Under the pieces are notes generated by a model. It was not told where the DNA came from. It searched no databases and was given only the letters and a program-made list of their open reading frames with translations. A stretch of 64,000 nucleotides of DNA. Origin: Odontesthes bonariensis (lineage: Eukaryota; Chordata; Actinopteri; Atheriniformes; Atherinopsidae). The stretch spans positions 22,623,209 through 22,687,208 of the forward strand of contig NC_134510.1 in assembly GCF_027942865.1 (NCBI RefSeq), written 5' to 3'. Both the position numbers and the translations under genes were made by a program. This document shows, one piece after another, positions 59,261-64,000 of the stretch. The stretch's first letter is position 1. Each line of letters starts with the position of its first letter.

Positions 59261-61110
59261 ACCTTTGGTGTTGTCGTACTGATGGTGAAAGGCAGCCAAG
59301 TACATTTACACAATGACTTTACTTAAGCAGTTCATTTGAGCCTTCTCTTTTCTTCCCCTTCCCTAATAAGAGGTAAGTACCTTTCTGTTTGCTTCTGTGT
59401 GTTTATCTGATAACCGAGTCCAGCCTTCTGCACACAAAGCCTAAGCAGACCTTGTAAAATCAGATGTTTTGTCGTGAATTGAACCATCAAGCAGAGGAAT
59501 GAATCAGAAATAAATCCGCTAAGTCTGCTGTGGGATAGCATGGTGGTGTGGGGCCACTTTTCTCTGCGGCATCCCCACTATGGTGTCCTCCCACGCTCCG
59601 AGGTTAACTGAGGATTCTGAATTGGCTGTGGGTGTTAGCTTACAGCTCATACAAAGTGTGTTTAGTGACAATTTGGGCTTTTTCTTGGGTACATTTTTCA
59701 GTGCAGGGCTTTTACTTGGAAGAGTATTTTTTTACTGTGTGCTAATAATGCTTTTACTTATATTTCTCCTCCCACTGGCAAATACTCTGTTGTTTCTCTG
59801 TCGACTTTCCTTTTAAGTCGATGATACTTTACTCTGTAAGCTGCGGACTGGTGAACAGCCAGAGGTAACGTTTGATAGATTTCCATTCAAAATGAATAAC
59901 TGCCAAGCAGTTCAGCTAAAATGAATGAATAAAGCAAACCTGTACACGTTTTCAGTCAGATGTAACATCAAACTAATACAGGAGGGTCTGAAACCAGGAA
60001 ACAAGGTTATGTGCACATAGTTGAACACATTATGTGCGATGTGGGTAATTATTTGCATGCATCTTTTAAGAGTTTAAAATGACAGCTTGAAAGCTAAAAC
60101 ATATCATTACACAGTTGATATTTTTAGAACAAATGACTAAATTACTATTAATGTCATATGAAACGGGCCTCGATTGTTCAGTAAATGTAATTTTTCTTTA
60201 AGTATGTTTGTGTCAGACCTCACCCACAGTTTCACAGGTTTGTGTTACTAACGTAACTTGGGACAGATTTATATACCTCTGCAGTTGTTTTTGTAACATT
60301 TGGCTGTTAACTTGGTTAATGACATTTCTTACTCCTGAACCACAGTTCTACGGACCTACTGTTACATCAGTATAAAGTTTGAATGTACTTGAAAGGTACA
60401 ACCTCTTATCAAGGGATTTGGTGAGGAGGAACATTTCCTGTCCAAAGCCCAGAGGGAAGTCACTTTAGAGGTTTTTAATAATAATTTGAGGGTGAAATCA
60501 AAACATCGGCTTCGTCCAAAATCTTTTTAGGGAAAGTTTTCTCTTTTTCGCTCATGCACAGCCTAGTTCCTGCCCCCTCGCCCCCCTCTGTTCTGAACTC
60601 AGATCTGTTAATGATCTCTTTGCCTTCAGTTCTAAGTGGGAGCAGGCATCTCGCATGGCCTAGGGCAGCGTTACATGCCGTCACACACTCCAGAAGGGAC
60701 TGCTTAACTGCGGTCTGGATCACACAGGCATGGGGCTTGCGGAATGTGCACACTCTGGAAAGGGGGTTGGGACCCGAGGAGTGAGGGGAAGCACAGCAGT
60801 GCCTCTCTCCTCTCATCCCAGATCTCCTCCATATTTAGAGTATACTTGAATGTCTCTAATGAGGGCGGTCGATCATTTCGCTTCCCTTTGCAGAGGAAGA
60901 CCATCTGGCTCAGGACGGCACGAACGTGCCATAGTGGAATTCGTGCCATGTGTACAACTTATGAGAGGCGGGAGCCAATCTAAAACGGGGCTGGGTGTTC
61001 ACCAAGCTGTTAATCATGCTCGAGTCATATTTGCTAGAAAATGTGACTGTGCTCAAATCAACCCAAATGAGCTGCACGGCACTAAAAGAAATGTTTAAAA
61101 AAAAAAAAGG
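59261..61110. other. Tail-to-tail intergenic region between nradd and setd2
   Basis: No coding exon, RNA gene or transposon ends were recognised. Short overlapping open frames on both strands (59580-59816, 60475-60983) have no family similarity. Confidence 0.5.
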
Positions 61111-62050
61111 ATATAATTTTACAAAAAAAGTTTATTATCTTTTAAAATGTTTGTACACTCGTATGACAATGTGCTTACACAATACTTACAGTAGAGTAGG
61201 GTGGAACTTACTTTGTACATAGAAAAATAATAATAAAAAAACACCACCGATAATAACAAGAGAAACGAAAAACATGGATATCTCCCCGGCCACTGAAATA
61301 AAATAAGAGGGCTGTGAGTCTGACGGACTGGTGTGGGAACTGCATCAGGAGGGCTGAGCTGGTGAGGATGTGGTGGGGGCGCACCCCTTCTCTCCTGCAC
61401 ACAGCTTCGGTAATTTTACACATTATTTACATTTTCAATCATGAAATAATAATCCTTTTACAAAGTGTCTGCTTATTTAAACAGTCCCAAAAACTATTAT
61501 TCAATATATTCACATACAATGCAATATACACGTTGTGGAACTTTAATGCAATTTGATGGGCTCTGAGAAACTGATTTAACCTCCTGCTAAAGAACCAACC
61601 TTAGCTGTCCACTGTAAAAATCTGAAAAAAATTAATGAGGGACAGTTTGAGGAGCAAGGCTGACTGACCCGAGTGTCTCTTAACGTCTAACGAGTACTAA
61701 CTGCGGTAAAAAGATCTGGAACGCACAATATTTTAAGCAACTGTTAAAACTCCAACGCTACAACCTTCATTTTCAGTATCATTTCTGTAAGAAAAGAGAT
61801 GTCAAAGAAGGGCATGATAAGAAAAAGGGGAAACAAACAGATACACAGCATCACACAATGGACTTAAACCCTGCTCTTTGTTAATAAATTCATAAAAGTC
61901 AAGAAAATATTGATCACCGACCCCTATATTCCGACCTGCTTGTCATCTGCTGATCCCTCATTGTATCTTAAGTAAAAGCTCATCATCCCGGCGAGGGCAC
62001 GTTACTTTAAGCAGGACACATGAAAAATGTATGAATTTCCACAAGGACAC

Positions 62051-62081
<31 letters not shown>

Positions 62082-62758
62082 CTCAGCCGACAACATGCAT
62101 TCATAAAACAAAAGATGCTCCAAAGTCTTGTGGTAGAGAAGGCTTGAGGAGTGGAAGCTTGGACCTCCACAGCCCAGTTAAAAGCAGCACCAGATACTGA
62201 GTCAGTGGAAGGGGGCTGAAGCGTGCACAAGAAGAAGAAAGAAAAACAAAAGGCTAGGAAAAGGGGACTGGACTGTTTCGCCATTGATCCGTTTTTTAAC
62301 AGTGGAAAAAAAACACACCGAGAGCTAATTTCTTTTAATAATCCTCATTTGGGGCTACACGCGGTTTAAAAGTGGAATAGAAGTGATCATCTCAGGAACA
62401 TTTAAGAGCCCAAATAAAATGAAGAAAAACAGAAAAAAAGACTTTAAAAGAAATGCTAAAAACGAAACGGTCAGTGAAAAACATTAAGTCTCTGTGGCGC
62501 CCCCTCAGTGTCATCCTTCGCAAACGCTGCACCTGGAGTCTTGGAGGGTTTTTTTTCCCGCAACACTCGGGTTGCTGGGCCTCCTGTGTGATCCGCAAAG
62601 GCTTGGAGAGCTTCTTAGGCAGCAGTGCAATTTTTAGACATAAATACAAAAAGAAAAGAAGAAAACTACTTCACTGTTCAAGCTGGCGAGATCATACACA
62701 GAGGAGTGAATGGAAAGGCAAATCTGTGCTTCTCCTGTGTGAGTGCAGAGGCTGCTGG
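61111..62758 (-). other. setd2 3' UTR (inferred)
   Basis: On the minus strand this follows the setd2 stop codon. An AATAAA signal (plus-strand TTTATT, 61131-61136) followed by a T-rich stretch at about 61096-61110 is a plausible 3' end, giving about 1.6 kb of UTR. It contains a (CA)n tract at about 62048-62080. The exact end is uncertain. Confidence 0.4.
62048..62080 (+). repeat. (CA)n microsatellite in the presumed setd2 3' UTR
   Basis: About 15 uninterrupted CA units following GGACAC and ending CACACGCCTC. Confidence 0.9.
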
Positions 62759-63769
62759 TCAGTACACCTCCGTGTCCTCCTTCGGCCTGTACACGGAGCC
62801 GAACCTCTGCATGTACTTTTTGATGTACTCCTTGGTCTTGTGCTTCACGTTCTCGTTGCACTCGAGGTCCTCTGGGTTGGTGCAAGCTTTTAACTCCTTA
62901 TTCATAACACCGTGAGTTAGCTGCAACACAGAGCAGAAATGAGGAGAGCGTTAGGAATGTCCGGCCTCCAGACTACAATAAATTACGCAATTATAACAAA
63001 TACATCCAAGTTGTGGTAGAGTGGTCAGATTGTTAATGCTTCACGGTGGCTTTGCCCTTTACAATTTGAGACGATAAAATGCCTTCTCTAAACCAGTGAA
63101 GCCAAATATGTCCATCTGTCTATTGCACCCAAATCCTCAGAGTCCTGGTATGTCCCGAGTGGCGGACCACTTCATGTATACACAATTGTTGAGACCCACA
63201 AGGAACCATGGAGGAAAGAGTGCTTCCCTTTAAGGAAATGCTGGTTGAGGATACTGTTTTCTTTTCAAAGGAATGAGTAAAACTAAAGAAAAGGATGAGA
63301 TATTGGTTTAGATTTAGAAGGTCTTCTTCCAGAGGTAGAAAAAAACTGAGGGAAGTCACCTAATTAGTCAGTTAAAACTTGACTTTCACTGTGCTGTGAT
63401 CACGTAGGGGCCAATGACGAGTTGAAAGCCTCTCATGAAATTTGAGGAAAACTGCTTTTGTAAATATTGTTTTGTTTCAACTTACCTTCCGAGCCAGGTG
63501 TTTGAAATCTTCAGTGTTGCTGATCCGTCCAGATTTACAGTCCGGCTTCCGATAAGGATTTAAACATTGCACTATGAACTGAGACATCTGAGTGACACAC
63601 AAAGAGAACACGCGGAGTCAAAATAAAGCTTCCGTGCAGTTAAAGGGGTCGACATTTACCGTGGGGAACAGCGTTTACAAAGAATCGGGCTCACCTCTTT
63701 ACGAAATGACTCTTTACTTTTCTTAGCCAGTTCACTGGAAGTGTCTGCTTCGGCCGTCTTTGTGGAGAA
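62759..63769 (-). CDS. setd2: setd2, H3K36 methyltransferase: last three coding exons (SRI domain), gene continues right
   Basis: SETD2 trimethylates histone H3 Lys36 during transcription; its C-terminal SRI domain binds the phosphorylated tail of RNA polymerase II subunit RPB1. Minus-strand exons: 63769..63695 (25 codons, including SSELAKKSKESFRKE), 63587..63486 (34 codons, MSQFIVQCLNPYRKPDCKSG), 62920..62759 (54 codons, LTHGVMNKELKACTNPEDLE, ending PKEDTEVY and stop). All junctions are phase 0 with GTAAG or GTGAG donors and CAG acceptors. The match to the end of human SETD2 (MSQFIVQCLNPYRKPDCK.., KEYIKKYMQKFGAVYKPKED) is nearly residue for residue. Upstream exons, including the SET domain, lie beyond the right edge. 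Confidence 0.95.
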
Positions 63770-64000
63770 CTGCAACAAACATGATCAAAGACGTGAACAG
63801 CAGGACAACAATGCCTGGCTTTCCAATTTGCATGAATGAACACCGATCACGTTCCGAACTGTTGTCACTATGTCACAGCGCTACAGCTGCCGTGCCATGC
63901 TACGTGGGGCTGGAACGCTGTATGAGACGCAAATAAAAGCTAAATGCATCGAATGAGATTCTGCCTCTTTGTCATGCTCTTTTCATGCATTCGTGTTACC

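Noticed and set aside
63770..64000. A further setd2 exon at the right edge (plus-strand ..GTTACC could be a donor at about 63999)
   Set aside because: Only one or two bases of exon would be inside the window, so it cannot be supported.

Overview
The window is nuclear DNA from a ray-finned (teleost) fish. It has vertebrate intron-rich genes with GT-AG splice sites, AT-rich introns, long (TG)n/(CA)n microsatellites, decayed Tc1-type transposons, a tRNA-derived SINE and LINE 3' tails of the kind common in teleosts. I cannot name the species. Four protein-coding genes can be read, in the order ccdc12 (-), nbeal2 (+), nradd / p75-like neurotrophin receptor (+), setd2 (-). As I recall the human 3p21.31 map, CCDC12-NBEAL2-NRADDP-SETD2 has the same order and orientation, so this is a conserved vertebrate block.

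Layout. 1-5019: the first two coding exons of ccdc12 on the minus strand; the gene continues off the left edge. Its introns carry a large foldback element (1155-2033) and a LINE-like 3' tail (about 4083-4420). 5020-6994: divergent intergenic region. 6995-41189: nbeal2, which I reconstructed as 55 coding exons. Every exon boundary keeps phase and the joined frame is 8,430 nt (2,809 aa plus stop from the ATG at 7019, or 2,817 aa from the in-frame ATG at 6995). Its domains run armadillo-like N-terminus, concanavalin-like domain, neurobeachin-family middle region, PH-BEACH, BEACH, WD40. Its introns hold two decayed Tc1-like elements, another probable DNA-transposon relic and a LINE tail with a (TTCTA)n end. 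41190-47756: nbeal2 3' side and intergenic DNA. 47757-58207: the p75-like receptor in six coding exons (401 aa) with signal peptide, four cysteine-rich repeats, one membrane segment and a death domain; its first intron is 6.3 kb and holds a SINE with a perfect 17-bp target duplication and a second TTAA foldback element. 58208-62758: tail-to-tail region containing the 3' UTRs. 62759-63769: the last three coding exons of setd2 (SRI domain) on the minus strand; the gene continues off the right edge.

The genes are not an operon and act in separate processes: splicing (ccdc12), granule and vesicle biogenesis in thrombocytes (nbeal2), neurotrophin-type death-domain signalling (nradd), and H3K36 trimethylation coupled to RNA polymerase II (setd2). 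I found no convincing undescribed system. The most useful observations are the full-length ectodomain of the nradd receptor and its displaced membrane cysteine, the two related TTAA foldback elements, and the cleanly delimited SINE insertion.
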